Of a stretch of 64,000 nt of DNA, positions 36,796 to 44,232 are shown piece by piece. Position numbers and translations under genes: made by a program. Numbering within the stretch: position 1 is the stretch's first letter; every line of letters begins with the position of its first letter. The notes below the pieces were generated by a model. That model had not been told where the DNA came from. It saw only the letters and a list, made by a program, of their open reading frames with translations, and ran no database searches. The DNA is from an uncultured Porphyromonadaceae bacterium. Lineage in GTDB: Bacteria; Bacteroidota; Bacteroidia; Bacteroidales; Muribaculaceae. The DNA is taken from positions 1 to 64,000 of the forward strand of contig CAMNRO010000006.1 in NCBI GenBank assembly GCA_946553045.1. Reading direction: 5' to 3'.

Positions 36796-37458
36796 TTAAT
36801 CTATGTAAATAGTCGTGTCTTCAATACCGGCATCGGCAAGGGCTTTGCGACGCTCCAGACATGTGCCGCAGCGGCCGCAGTGGTGTTCAAGGCCTTTGTA
36901 GCAGGAGTATGTTGTCGTATAGTCTATGCCCAGGCGCTTTCCGCGCAGGGCGATGTCGGTTTTGTTGAGATATGTGTATGGAGCTTTGAGAGAAATGCCT
37001 TCATAGGTTCCTTCGGCGATAGTGCGTGCCATGGCGTCGATAAAACTTCCGCGGCAGTCGGGATAGATTGCATGGTCGCCGGCATGGTTGGCAATCATGA
37101 CGGTGTCGAGTCCGTGGCTTTCGGCGAGTCCGGCAGCCGCTGCGAGCATTATGCCGTTGCGGAAGGGAACGACGGTAGATTTCATGTTGTCGAAGTCATA
37201 GTCGCCTTCAGGCACAGCCTCGGCACCCTCGAGCAGGGAGCTGTGAAAGTATTTCCCGATAAATGACAAATCGATTTCGATGAGCTCAATGCCTAATTGC
37301 CGGCAGTGCAGACGGGCGCATTCGAGCTCGCGCATGTTGTGGTTGGAGCCATACGAGAAATTGACTGCCAGTTCGATTTCATCGGCATACTCATGGAGCA
37401 TGGTTACGGAATCCATGCCGCCCGAGAGTACCATCAATATATGTTTTTTCGGTTTCAT
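36796..37458 (-). CDS. queC: 7-cyano-7-deazaguanine synthase
   Basis: The product is 220 aa from the ATG at 37458; a GTG one codon upstream is also open. The PP-loop ATPase motif SGGMDS (residues 13-18) and the zinc site CYKGLEHHCGRCGTC near the C-terminus identify QueC, which makes preQ0 from 7-carboxy-7-deazaguanine, ATP and ammonia in the queuosine pathway. The gene is 12 bp downstream of queF and clearly co-transcribed. The other early genes (queD, queE) are not in the window. Confidence 0.96.
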   Translation of the reverse strand: MKPKKHILMVLSGGMDSVTMLHEYADEIELAVNFSYGSNHNMRELECARLHCRQLGIELIEIDLSFIGKYFHSSLLEGAEAVPEGDYDFDNMKSTVVPFRNGIMLAAAAGLAESHGLDTVMIANHAGDHAIYPDCRGSFIDAMARTIAEGTYEGISLKAPYTYLNKTDIALRGKRLGIDYTTTYSCYKGLEHHCGRCGTCLERRKALADAGIEDTTIYID

Positions 37459-37470
37459 CACAGAAATTTC

Positions 37471-37944
37471 TTAGAAGTCTGATGGAAAAGATGCCGCCAG
37501 ACGGGTCCTGACAAGCTCCTGATGGTTTTCGTCGCCCCAGTTGGCAAACGGAATGATGGAAATACCGCCGCGGGGCATGAATATGCCGCGCACTTCGATA
37601 TATTTGGGATTCATGAGTTTTACGAGGTCTTTCATTATTATATTAATGCAGTCCTCATGGAAATCCCCATGGTTGCGAAAGCTGAAGAGATAGAGTTTCA
37701 GGCTTTTGCTTTCTACCATCTCGGCTCCGGGAATATAATTTATTATGACACGGCCGAAATCGGGCTGACCTGTTTTGGGGCACAGGGAAGTGAATTCGGG
37801 GCAGGTGAACGTGACCAGATACTCGTTGTCGGGATGCTTGTTGGGGAAAGTCTCGAGCATCTCGGGTGCATAGTCTGTAGGATATTTAACCCCGGCAGAG
37901 CCGAGTAGGGTGCAGTGTTCTATTTCTTTTTCAGTTCTTGGCAT
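37471..37944 (-). CDS. queF: NADPH-dependent preQ0 reductase
   Basis: The product is 157 aa, the short type I form. Cys55 in FTSLCPKTG forms the thioimide with preQ0 and Asp62 in GQPDFG assists, matching the numbering of the Bacillus enzyme. The motif [20 protein letters not shown] binds NADPH. It reduces preQ0 to preQ1, the step after QueC. The pair queF-queC has a consensus promoter 74 bases upstream of the queF ATG. No preQ1 riboswitch was recognised in the leader. Confidence 0.97.
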   Translation of the reverse strand: MPRTEKEIEHCTLLGSAGVKYPTDYAPEMLETFPNKHPDNEYLVTFTCPEFTSLCPKTGQPDFGRVIINYIPGAEMVESKSLKLYLFSFRNHGDFHEDCINIIMKDLVKLMNPKYIEVRGIFMPRGGISIIPFANWGDENHQELVRTRLAASFPSDF

Positions 37945-38017
37945 ATTCCGGGTGATACGAATATATTATGTTTGTTTGTGTCGGCGCGAAAGAGGCCTTG
38001 AAAAGGATAAAGTTTTG

Positions 38018-38048
38018 CAAACATACGAAAAAAAACGTTCATGCCAAA
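38018..38048 (-). promoter_or_regulatory. queF-queC promoter
   Basis: CAAACATA (38018-38025) is the complement of TATGTTTG and CAAA at 38045-38048 the complement of a -33 TTTG, with 19 bases between. It drives the minus-strand queuosine genes, divergent from mutL. Confidence 0.72.
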
Positions 38049-38226
38049 AACTTGACTCCAAAAATCGCTGCCATACCATAAATTTTCATGCATGTAGGCC
38101 GATATGCTGCAAAGTTTTCCGGCGCTATGTCGTGGAGGTGTGCGAAGGTGGCCGAAAGTTGTGGAAAGTTTTCAACAAGGGGCGATTTTTTTTGATGTTA
38201 TAGATTCTTATTAGCGATTTTAGGTG

Positions 38227-38234
38227 TATTTTTG
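38227..38234 (+). promoter_or_regulatory. mutL promoter -7 element, almost at the start codon
   Basis: TATTTTTG matches TAnnTTTG and ends only 6 bases before the mutL ATG at 38241, so the transcript should be leaderless or nearly so. No strong -33 element is seen. Confidence 0.6.
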
Positions 38235-38240
38235 CACTCT

Positions 38241-40142
38241 ATGAACAGTGATGTAATACGTTTGCTTCCCGACTCGGTGGCCAATCAGATTGCTGCCGGC
38301 GAGGTGATTCAGCGACCGGCATCAGTCATCAAGGAACTTGTTGAAAATGCCGTTGATGCGGGTGCTACAGCAATCACCATAGTAATCAAGGACGCGGGTC
38401 GGACTCTCATACAGGTTATCGATAACGGTTCGGGCATGTCGCCGACAGATGCCCGAATGGCTTTCGAACGCCATGCCACGAGCAAGATTTCTTCGGCCGA
38501 CGATTTGTATAGCCTTCACACCATGGGCTTCCGTGGTGAGGCTTTGCCGTCGATTGCAGCGGTGTCGCAGATAGATTTGCGCACTATGCGCGAAGGCGAT
38601 ACGGTGGGCGTACGTCTTCTTATTTCAGAGTCGCGCTTCGAAGGTCAGGAGCCTGTATCGTGTGTGCCGGGCACAAATATAAGTGTCAAGAATATATTTT
38701 TCCATATGCCGGCGCGCCGTAAGTTCCTGAAAAAGGACAGCGTGGAGCTCGGGCATATCATGCGGGAGTTCGAGCGGCTGGCTCTGGTTAATACCGGTAT
38801 TGACTTTACGCTGATACATAACGATGTGACATTGCACCAATTCTCGCACGGCACATTCAAGCAGCGGATAGGCGCGCTTTTCGGTAAAAATAGCGAAGGC
38901 CAGATTGCTGAAATAGGCACGGAAACCTCTCTCGTGAAGATTTCGGGCTTCATCGGTATGCCCCGTTTTGCCAAAAAGCGCGGATTCAACCAGTTCTTTT
39001 TTGTCAACGGACGCAATATGCGCCATCCGGCCTTCCACCGCGCTCTCATGAACTGCTACGAGCCTTTGGTGCTTCCACAGGCTCAGCCTTCGTATTTCAT
39101 CAATTTCGAGGTTGATCCATCTACCATTGATGTGAATATTCATCCTCAGAAGCACGAGATAAAGTTCGAGCATGAGCAGGCGATAATGCAGATTCTTCTG
39201 GCTGCCGTCCGCGAGACCCTCGGAAAAACCCAGGCTGCCGGCGCTCTTGATTTTGAGGCCGACATAGCCCCCGATATACCTATCTTCGACCCGTCGGCGG
39301 ATGCGCCAATGCCCGATGATTCGGCCGACGATACATTCAATCCTTTCAGAGCGGCGACAGACAATCCAGAGCCGGCAGTCCATGCTCGTCAGTGGCAGAC
39401 TCGCCCCGCGCCGACAACCGACTGGGAGGCTTTGTACGATAATTTTACCCGGAAAAGAGACGACGCTTTCGCTTCTTCTCCAACCGAAGTATATCCCGAA
39501 GAAGAAATGGCTCCGGCCGATTTAGCATCGTCTGAGAGTTCTCTATTCAAGGACGAAGGTGCTATTCCTTCGGTCGAAAAGCCAACGGCATGTTTTCAGT
39601 TGCATGAAGGGTATATTGTCACTCCTTCGCGCTCCGGTATAATGGTCATATCCCAGCATCGCGCTCATGTACGCATTCTCTACGATAATTTTATGCGTCA
39701 GATGGATGGCGGCCCCGTGCCGTCGCAGCAGCTGATATTCAGCGAAGATTTCGAATTGTCGCCGTCGTCTTCAGCTTTGCTTGAACAGGCCAGGGAAACA
39801 CTTGAGTCAGTGGGGTTCACCGTCGTGCATAGTGGTGGAAACCGCTGGAGTCTTACCTCGGTACCGGCATCTCTTAGTGGCGGGAAGGCCGTGGAGGCTC
39901 TTTTGGGAATTCTTGAAGACGTTGCGGCCGACATTCTTGTCGATTCTGTAGCGTTCAGGAGTCCTGTCGCACTGGCAATGGCGCGCAGTGCGGCCATTTC
40001 GGCTTCACAGACTCTTACTCCGGCTGAAATGGAAAGCATTATAGCCGACCTGTTCCGCTGCACAGAGTCTTCGTTTACTCCCGACGGGCTTGTTGTGATG
40101 ACTTTGATAGAAAGCGGCGAAATCTCCGCACGTCTGCAATGA
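38241..40142 (+). CDS. mutL: DNA mismatch repair protein MutL
   Basis: The product is 633 aa. The N-terminal GHKL ATPase shows VANQIAAGEV, ELVENAVDAGAT, DNGSGM, ERHATSKI and GFRGEALPSIAAVS. A less conserved acidic linker covers about 340-450, followed by the dimerisation domain. It couples MutS mismatch recognition to downstream repair. In endonuclease-type MutL the dimerisation domain has DQHAxxExxxxE; here it reads SQHRAHVRILYDNF (from residue 471), so the metal-binding acids are mostly gone. The start is set by homology: IRLLPDSVANQ begins within a few residues of the ATG. It overlaps the DUF6377 gene by ATGA. Confidence 0.95.
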   Translation: MNSDVIRLLPDSVANQIAAGEVIQRPASVIKELVENAVDAGATAITIVIKDAGRTLIQVIDNGSGMSPTDARMAFERHATSKISSADDLYSLHTMGFRGEALPSIAAVSQIDLRTMREGDTVGVRLLISESRFEGQEPVSCVPGTNISVKNIFFHMPARRKFLKKDSVELGHIMREFERLALVNTGIDFTLIHNDVTLHQFSHGTFKQRIGALFGKNSEGQIAEIGTETSLVKISGFIGMPRFAKKRGFNQFFFVNGRNMRHPAFHRALMNCYEPLVLPQAQPSYFINFEVDPSTIDVNIHPQKHEIKFEHEQAIMQILLAAVRETLGKTQAAGALDFEADIAPDIPIFDPSADAPMPDDSADDTFNPFRAATDNPEPAVHARQWQTRPAPTTDWEALYDNFTRKRDDAFASSPTEVYPEEEMAPADLASSESSLFKDEGAIPSVEKPTACFQLHEGYIVTPSRSGIMVISQHRAHVRILYDNFMRQMDGGPVPSQQLIFSEDFELSPSSSALLEQARETLESVGFTVVHSGGNRWSLTSVPASLSGGKAVEALLGILEDVAADILVDSVAFRSPVALAMARSAAISASQTLTPAEMESIIADLFRCTESSFTPDGLVVMTLIESGEISARLQ

Positions 40143-41677
40143 GAAGGGCTCTTCTGATATTGATTCTTATTGTCGGAGCTACGGGCGGAGCCTTTGGGCG
40201 TCGGGCTCCGGAGGCTTTCAAAGAACTCGACCGTCAGCTCGATTTGCGCAATGAATATCTTGATATGCGCCAGAGCCGTATCGATAGTCTTGCCTTGAAG
40301 CATCGCGGCGCTCCCGGCAATTCTTCTCTGCTTCTCGAACTGTCGGAGGCTTTTATAGGCTTCGACAACGATTCTGCTCTTAAATATCTTACCTGCGGTG
40401 TTGATAAGACAGAAGGAGTGGAAAAGATGAGGTTTACGTGGCTGCGCAGTTCGCTCCTTCCATTGGCCGGTTTCTTCCAGAAGGCGGAAGACGATTTCCA
40501 GTCGATAGTTCCGGATAGTGTTCCTTTGCATCTTTTGCCGTCGTACTATGATTCCGGACGCCAGCTCTACAGCTACCTGTCTGCATTCTTTGAATCGTAT
40601 CCCGGGCCAAAGGCATTGTATGCGTCGAAGGCTCTGGAGTTTCAGCAAAAGCTTCTTGATGTATTGCCTCACGACAGCGCTGAGTATAAATATAATCTTG
40701 GTGAGTACTATCTGCTTACCGGCAGCGATGTGCGTGCCAAGGTGCTTCTTCAGGAAATTCTCGACACACCCGCCGGAGAGAAGTTCTCGGCGCGTGCGGC
40801 TCATCATCTTGCCATCATATCGCGCAACGAGGGGGATAACGATTCCTATGCCTATTATCTTGCGCGCTCTGCGATTGCCGATTTGAAATCGGCCACTCGC
40901 GAGGTGGCCTCTCTTCAGGAGCTCGGCGGCGAGGTGCATGCTTCGGGAGATATAAGCCGGGCTCATCGCTATCTGGCTGTCGCTGTGGAGAATGCCGTGG
41001 AGTGCGGCGCGCCTTTGCGAATGATTGAGAGTTCGAAGTCGTTACCTATCATCGAGAGGGCTCATAATGCGCACATAAAGAGTTGGCGCCGCAATACTTA
41101 CTGGATTATGGCATGTATGGCTGTCCTTTTGCTTGGATTGGGTGCGACTCTTTTTCTGTTACACCGCGAAATGAAGCGTATGTCGGCGTTGCAGAATAAG
41201 CTTAAGGCCGCCAATTACGCCAAAGAAATATATATAAGCCGTTTCCTCGAACTGTGTTCCATATATATGGATAAACTCAACCAGTTCTGTAAGATAAGTA
41301 CACGTAAAATAGCGGCCGGGCAGACCGATGAACTTTTCCGTATGGTAAAATCGGGCAAGTTTGTTGAGGAGCAGAGCAAGGAGTTTTACGATGTCTTTGA
41401 TAATGCCTTTCTGCATATATACCCCGGCTTTGTAGACGAGGTCAATACTCTGTTGCTGCCTGAAAGTAAGATAGAGCTTAAGGAAGGTGAGAAGATGAAC
41501 ACAGACCTGCGTATTCTCGCATTTATGAGGCTTGGTATTGATGAGAGCGCAAAAATTGCACAAGTTCTTAATTATTCGCTAAATACCATATATGCCTATA
41601 GAAACCGCCTTAAGGCGAGGGCTATAAATCGAGAGACTTTTGAGGCCGATGTAATGAAGATAGATTCGAACGCTTAA
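40139..41677 (+). CDS. DUF6377 membrane regulator (TPR sensor, TM, HTH-like end), copy 1
   Basis: The product is 512 aa. It has an N-terminal signal or anchor (MRRALLILILIVGATGGAFG) and about 290 residues of helical TPR-like repeats, expected in the periplasm. One membrane helix follows at about 320-342 (YWIMACMAVLLLGLGATLFLLH). The cytoplasmic part starts with a coiled coil and ends with the DUF6377 region (YISRFLELCSIYMDKLNQF, LGIDESAKIAQVLNYSLNTIYAYRNRLKAR). The last part looks like a LuxR-type helix-turn-helix. This suggests a membrane-bound one-component transcription regulator (inference). Such proteins are common in Bacteroidales but uncharacterised to my knowledge. The start overlaps mutL by 4 bases. 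A paralogue lies at 44233-45783. Confidence 0.75.
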   Translation: MRRALLILILIVGATGGAFGRRAPEAFKELDRQLDLRNEYLDMRQSRIDSLALKHRGAPGNSSLLLELSEAFIGFDNDSALKYLTCGVDKTEGVEKMRFTWLRSSLLPLAGFFQKAEDDFQSIVPDSVPLHLLPSYYDSGRQLYSYLSAFFESYPGPKALYASKALEFQQKLLDVLPHDSAEYKYNLGEYYLLTGSDVRAKVLLQEILDTPAGEKFSARAAHHLAIISRNEGDNDSYAYYLARSAIADLKSATREVASLQELGGEVHASGDISRAHRYLAVAVENAVECGAPLRMIESSKSLPIIERAHNAHIKSWRRNTYWIMACMAVLLLGLGATLFLLHREMKRMSALQNKLKAANYAKEIYISRFLELCSIYMDKLNQFCKISTRKIAAGQTDELFRMVKSGKFVEEQSKEFYDVFDNAFLHIYPGFVDEVNTLLLPESKIELKEGEKMNTDLRILAFMRLGIDESAKIAQVLNYSLNTIYAYRNRLKARAINRETFEADVMKIDSNA

Positions 41678-41783
41678 GCATAGTTTTATATTTGGCAGTG
41701 TCCTGTTTTTGCTCAAATTGCTGAGTATTAGAACTATTACCAACCGGGCAACTTGTATTTTGCGGATTTTATTTTATATGTGC

Positions 41784-41815
41784 TTGACATTTGGCTGTCG
41801 GGCATATTAACTTTG
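41784..41815 (+). promoter_or_regulatory. Orphan promoter downstream of the first DUF6377 gene
   Basis: TTG (41784-41786) and TAACTTTG (41808-41815) are 21 bases apart, a good consensus promoter. No ORF follows before the terminator at 42030. Confidence 0.65.
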
Positions 41816-41819
41816 TATC

Positions 41820-42060
41820 ACGAAATATATACGATTATTTTAGTTTTAGGGTTAGTATAGACTGTTAGTACTTAATGTATCTCATCGACTTTTTTTCAGT
41901 TGTCAAGATACTGCAGGAGCATCCCGACTCGTTCGTGTTGCCCTCTTGCGATATGCACACCTGATGATTGAATGGAAAAAATGTGTTTTATGTTAGTTAT
42001 GTAATTGTTTTAAGCAAATTAAAACGCGGCAAGGCGCCTTCGTGAGAAGTCGCCTTGTTT
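41820..42060 (+). ncRNA. Candidate small RNA or leader RNA A
   Basis: The sequence between the orphan promoter at 41784-41815 and the hairpin at 42030 predicts a transcript of about 240 nt with no obvious coding capacity. It contains an AT hairpin (GTTTTAA and TTAAAAC arms) before the terminator. It may be an independent RNA or an attenuated leader of the transporter gene. No RNA family was recognised; the ends are estimates. Confidence 0.35.
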
Positions 42061-42066
42061 GTTTTT
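42030..42066 (+). terminator. Terminator ahead of the BASS transporter gene
   Basis: CAAGGCG (42030-42036) pairs with CGCCTTG (42051-42057), with CTT/AAG closing inside around CGTGAG, followed by TTTGTTTTT. The T-run also supplies the -33 element of the following promoter. Confidence 0.85.
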
Positions 42067-42088
42067 CCACACTTACTTCGTACCTTTG
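42058..42088 (+). promoter_or_regulatory. Promoter of the BASS transporter and Crp/Fnr genes
   Basis: TTTG (42058-42061) and TACCTTTG (42081-42088) are 19 bases apart. The ATG lies 8 bases after the -7 element, so the leader is only a few bases long. Confidence 0.7.
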
Positions 42089-42096
42089 CAGCCGAA

Positions 42097-43029
42097 ATGA
42101 AGAAAAGACTATCGATAAGCGATATTCAGCGACGGCTAAAGCCGTGGATGTTTCCGATTGCAATGGTGCTTGGCGTGTTGTTTCACAGCTATATAAGTGC
42201 TGTCGAATGGGTGGTGCCATATCTTATATTCACTATGCTCACCATCACTTTCTGCCGGGTGCGTCCGAAGGAGTTTGATTTAAGTCCGATGCTGTGGATT
42301 ATGCTTGCTGTGCAGATTTTAGGCTCTGTGGCGGTGTTTATGGCTGTCAGACCGTTTGGCCTTAATCTCGCTCAGGCCGCTTTTATATGCGTGCTATGCC
42401 CGACTGCTACGGCGGCTCCTGTCGTCACAGGCATGCTTGGGGGAAGCATACCGCGGGTGGCGGCGTTCTCTGTGCTCAGCAATCTATCTGTCGCAGTGCT
42501 GGCACCCGTCCTTTTTACATGGATTGGCGGCAATGGCCCTGAACTTTCTTTTACAGATGAATTCATGTCCATAGCCATGAAGGTGGCCCCGATGATTGTC
42601 TTTCCTATGCTTTTGGCATTTGCGCTATACTTCTGTGCGCCGAAAATCCATCGCGGGATAGCCCGTGTGCAGGGCGTGTCGTTTTATCTGTGGTCGCTGT
42701 CGCTTATTGTAGTTGTTGGCCGTGCCGTTTCGTTTGTCATGGCAGAGCCGGCGGCCGCTATCCCTGAAATGATAGCTATGGCCCTGATTGCAGGTTTTTT
42801 GTGCGCCGTCCAGTTTATTATCGGCCGTAAGGTCGGGAGCCGCTATGGCGACCCTGTGTCGGGAGCCCAGGGGCTTGGTCAGAAAAACACTATTCTGGCA
42901 ATATGGATGTCGCTCACCTATCTGAATCCGGTATCCTCGGTAGGGCCTGCCGCTTATATCGCATGGCAGAATACAGTCAATTCTCTCCAGATGTATTTCA
43001 AGACTAAGCGAGACCTGAAATCTGACTGA
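42097..43029 (+). CDS. BASS-family (bile acid:sodium symporter-like) transporter
   Basis: The product is 310 aa from the ATG at 42097; a longer in-frame ORF begins inside the terminator. It consists of about ten hydrophobic helices: FPIAMVLGVLFHSYI, PYLIFTMLTITFCRV, QAAFICVLCPTATAAPVVTGMLGG and others. The CPTATAAPVV stretch resembles the conserved cores of the BASS/arsenite-type carriers, and the helix number and length fit. The substrate is unknown; bile acids, pantoate, pyruvate or other organic anions are possible for the superfamily. It is 43 bp upstream of a Crp/Fnr regulator without an intervening terminator, so the two probably form an operon. Confidence 0.75.
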   Translation: MKKRLSISDIQRRLKPWMFPIAMVLGVLFHSYISAVEWVVPYLIFTMLTITFCRVRPKEFDLSPMLWIMLAVQILGSVAVFMAVRPFGLNLAQAAFICVLCPTATAAPVVTGMLGGSIPRVAAFSVLSNLSVAVLAPVLFTWIGGNGPELSFTDEFMSIAMKVAPMIVFPMLLAFALYFCAPKIHRGIARVQGVSFYLWSLSLIVVVGRAVSFVMAEPAAAIPEMIAMALIAGFLCAVQFIIGRKVGSRYGDPVSGAQGLGQKNTILAIWMSLTYLNPVSSVGPAAYIAWQNTVNSLQMYFKTKRDLKSD

Positions 43030-43072
43030 ACATTCGGGGGTGCGGCGTGTTAAAACATAAAAGAAGAACACT

Positions 43073-43798
43073 ATGGCAAGCATGTTAGAGCAACTTATGG
43101 AGCTGCCTCTATTCAAGGGGGCCAGTATCTCGCGCATGTCAAAGATTGTTGGCGAGTCAAAGTTCCATTTTCTAAAATATCCGGCTGGAGAGACTATATT
43201 CTCGGTCGGTGATAAATGCGCTCATGTCACTTTTGTACTCAACGGCAAAGTTCGTACTACCATCGAGAATAATAACGGTCGTTTTGCTGTAAGTCAGACA
43301 TTGGCGGCCCCGACAATAATAAGGCCGGATTTTCTATTCGGTCGGACGACATCTTATCCGTTCTCTGCCAGAGCTATAGACAGCGTCAGTATTCTGCAGA
43401 TATCCAAAAGTGATTTCATAAGGATTCTGGACTCTGACCACGTTTTTCTTTTTAATTTTCTGAATATGCTTTCGGTCGATGCCCAGAAAGGTATTTGTGG
43501 CATATTGTCGCTGACAACAGCTGCGGTCGACCAGCGTATCGCGTACTGGATTTCGGCGCTTACCCAGGCCGGAGGAACCGATATAAGGCTTACATGTCGG
43601 CGACGCGATTTGTGCTCTTTGTTCAGTGTGCAACGCAATACCTTTGATGCAGCCCTTGAATCGATGGCAGAAAAGGGCATTCTCGAGTACAACCCTAAGG
43701 AATTGCGGATTCTCGACCGCGGCAAGCTTCTCGACTTGCTGGAGACAAGCCACGACGATCAGGACGAACTGCAGGGAGCTCACGATTGCGACGATTGA
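43073..43798 (+). CDS. Crp/Fnr family transcriptional regulator
   Basis: The product is 241 aa. The N-terminal two-thirds is a cyclic-nucleotide-binding-type beta-roll (YPAGETIFSVGDKCAHVTFVLNGKVRTT, LFGRTTSYPFSARAIDSVSILQI), a dimer helix follows, and the C-terminal part is a winged helix (LTCRRRDLCSLFSVQRNTFDAALESMAEKGILEYN). No Fe-S cysteine cluster of the Fnr type is seen in the N-terminus, and the classical cAMP-binding RxS core is not obvious, so the ligand is unknown. It is downstream of the BASS transporter and is a candidate regulator of it or of the flanking DUF6377 genes. Confidence 0.85.
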   Translation: MASMLEQLMELPLFKGASISRMSKIVGESKFHFLKYPAGETIFSVGDKCAHVTFVLNGKVRTTIENNNGRFAVSQTLAAPTIIRPDFLFGRTTSYPFSARAIDSVSILQISKSDFIRILDSDHVFLFNFLNMLSVDAQKGICGILSLTTAAVDQRIAYWISALTQAGGTDIRLTCRRRDLCSLFSVQRNTFDAALESMAEKGILEYNPKELRILDRGKLLDLLETSHDDQDELQGAHDCDD

Positions 43799-43817
43799 CC
43801 AAGGTTTTTTCTTCGAC

Positions 43818-43853
43818 AACAAAAGACGCCATCTCGCGATGACGTCTTTTGTT
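43818..43853 (+). terminator. Terminator after the Crp/Fnr gene
   Basis: AACAAAAGACG (43818-43828) pairs perfectly with CGTCTTTTGTT (43843-43853); CAT/ATG extends the stem. Confidence 0.85.
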
Positions 43854-44168
43854 ATTGGCCGTCCGATGTTATTGATAATCGGCCGGTCCTAAAACAAACC
43901 TTGGAATTGGATTTTACCACGATTAAAAGATGTTCTGAGTGTCGTATGCTTTATTCCTGTTCAGACACCTCTATGTCGCGGCCCATTGGAAATCGCTGTC
44001 CAAATTATCGAACCATTATAATCTTTGCAATGCAAATTTACACACAGAGGAGCACCTTAGGTGGGGTGAAAAGATTTTTTTGACATGAATATAAATATTT
44101 TTAATCGCTATATATCTGTAATATCGACATTTAATCATTATTAAATATAGTAATAAATATAAAAATAA

Positions 44169-44201
44169 TTTTGCTTATATCAGCTATTATCTATATCTTT
44201 G
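44169..44201 (+). promoter_or_regulatory. Promoter of the second DUF6377 gene
   Basis: TTTTG (44169-44173) and TATCTTTG (44194-44201) are separated by 20 bases, a near-perfect consensus promoter in a strongly AT-rich region. Confidence 0.8.
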
Positions 44202-44232
44202 CCGCTAATAAAGCACAAAAAAAGTCCTTGCC

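Larger units (their letters stand above)
41678..42096 (+). other. Gene-free interval with a promoter and terminator of its own
   Basis: No convincing reading frame is present. A TATATTTG (41687-41694), a full consensus promoter (41784-41815), an AT-rich hairpin (about 42006-42025), a terminator (42030-42066) and the BASS gene promoter (42058-42088) are seen. The interval is AT-rich compared with neighbouring genes. Confidence 0.6.
43799..44232 (+). other. Intergenic region between the Crp/Fnr and second DUF6377 genes
   Basis: It holds the terminator at 43818-43853. An outer inverted repeat (CCAAGGTTT at 43799-43807 and AAACCTTGG at 43896-43904) encloses it together with a second hairpin near 43857-43889. 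A palindrome (TTTGCA/TGCAAA, 44024-44036) and a very AT-rich tract ahead of the promoter at 44169-44201 follow. No gene is seen in the rest. Confidence 0.55.

Noticed and set aside
37945-38020. PreQ1 riboswitch upstream of queF-queC
   Set aside because: The leader between promoter and queF was read on the minus strand and lacks the conserved class I preQ1 core.
44033-44040. Minus-strand -7-like element CAAATTTA
   Set aside because: No gene or terminator-defined transcript follows it on the minus strand, and the region is AT-rich.
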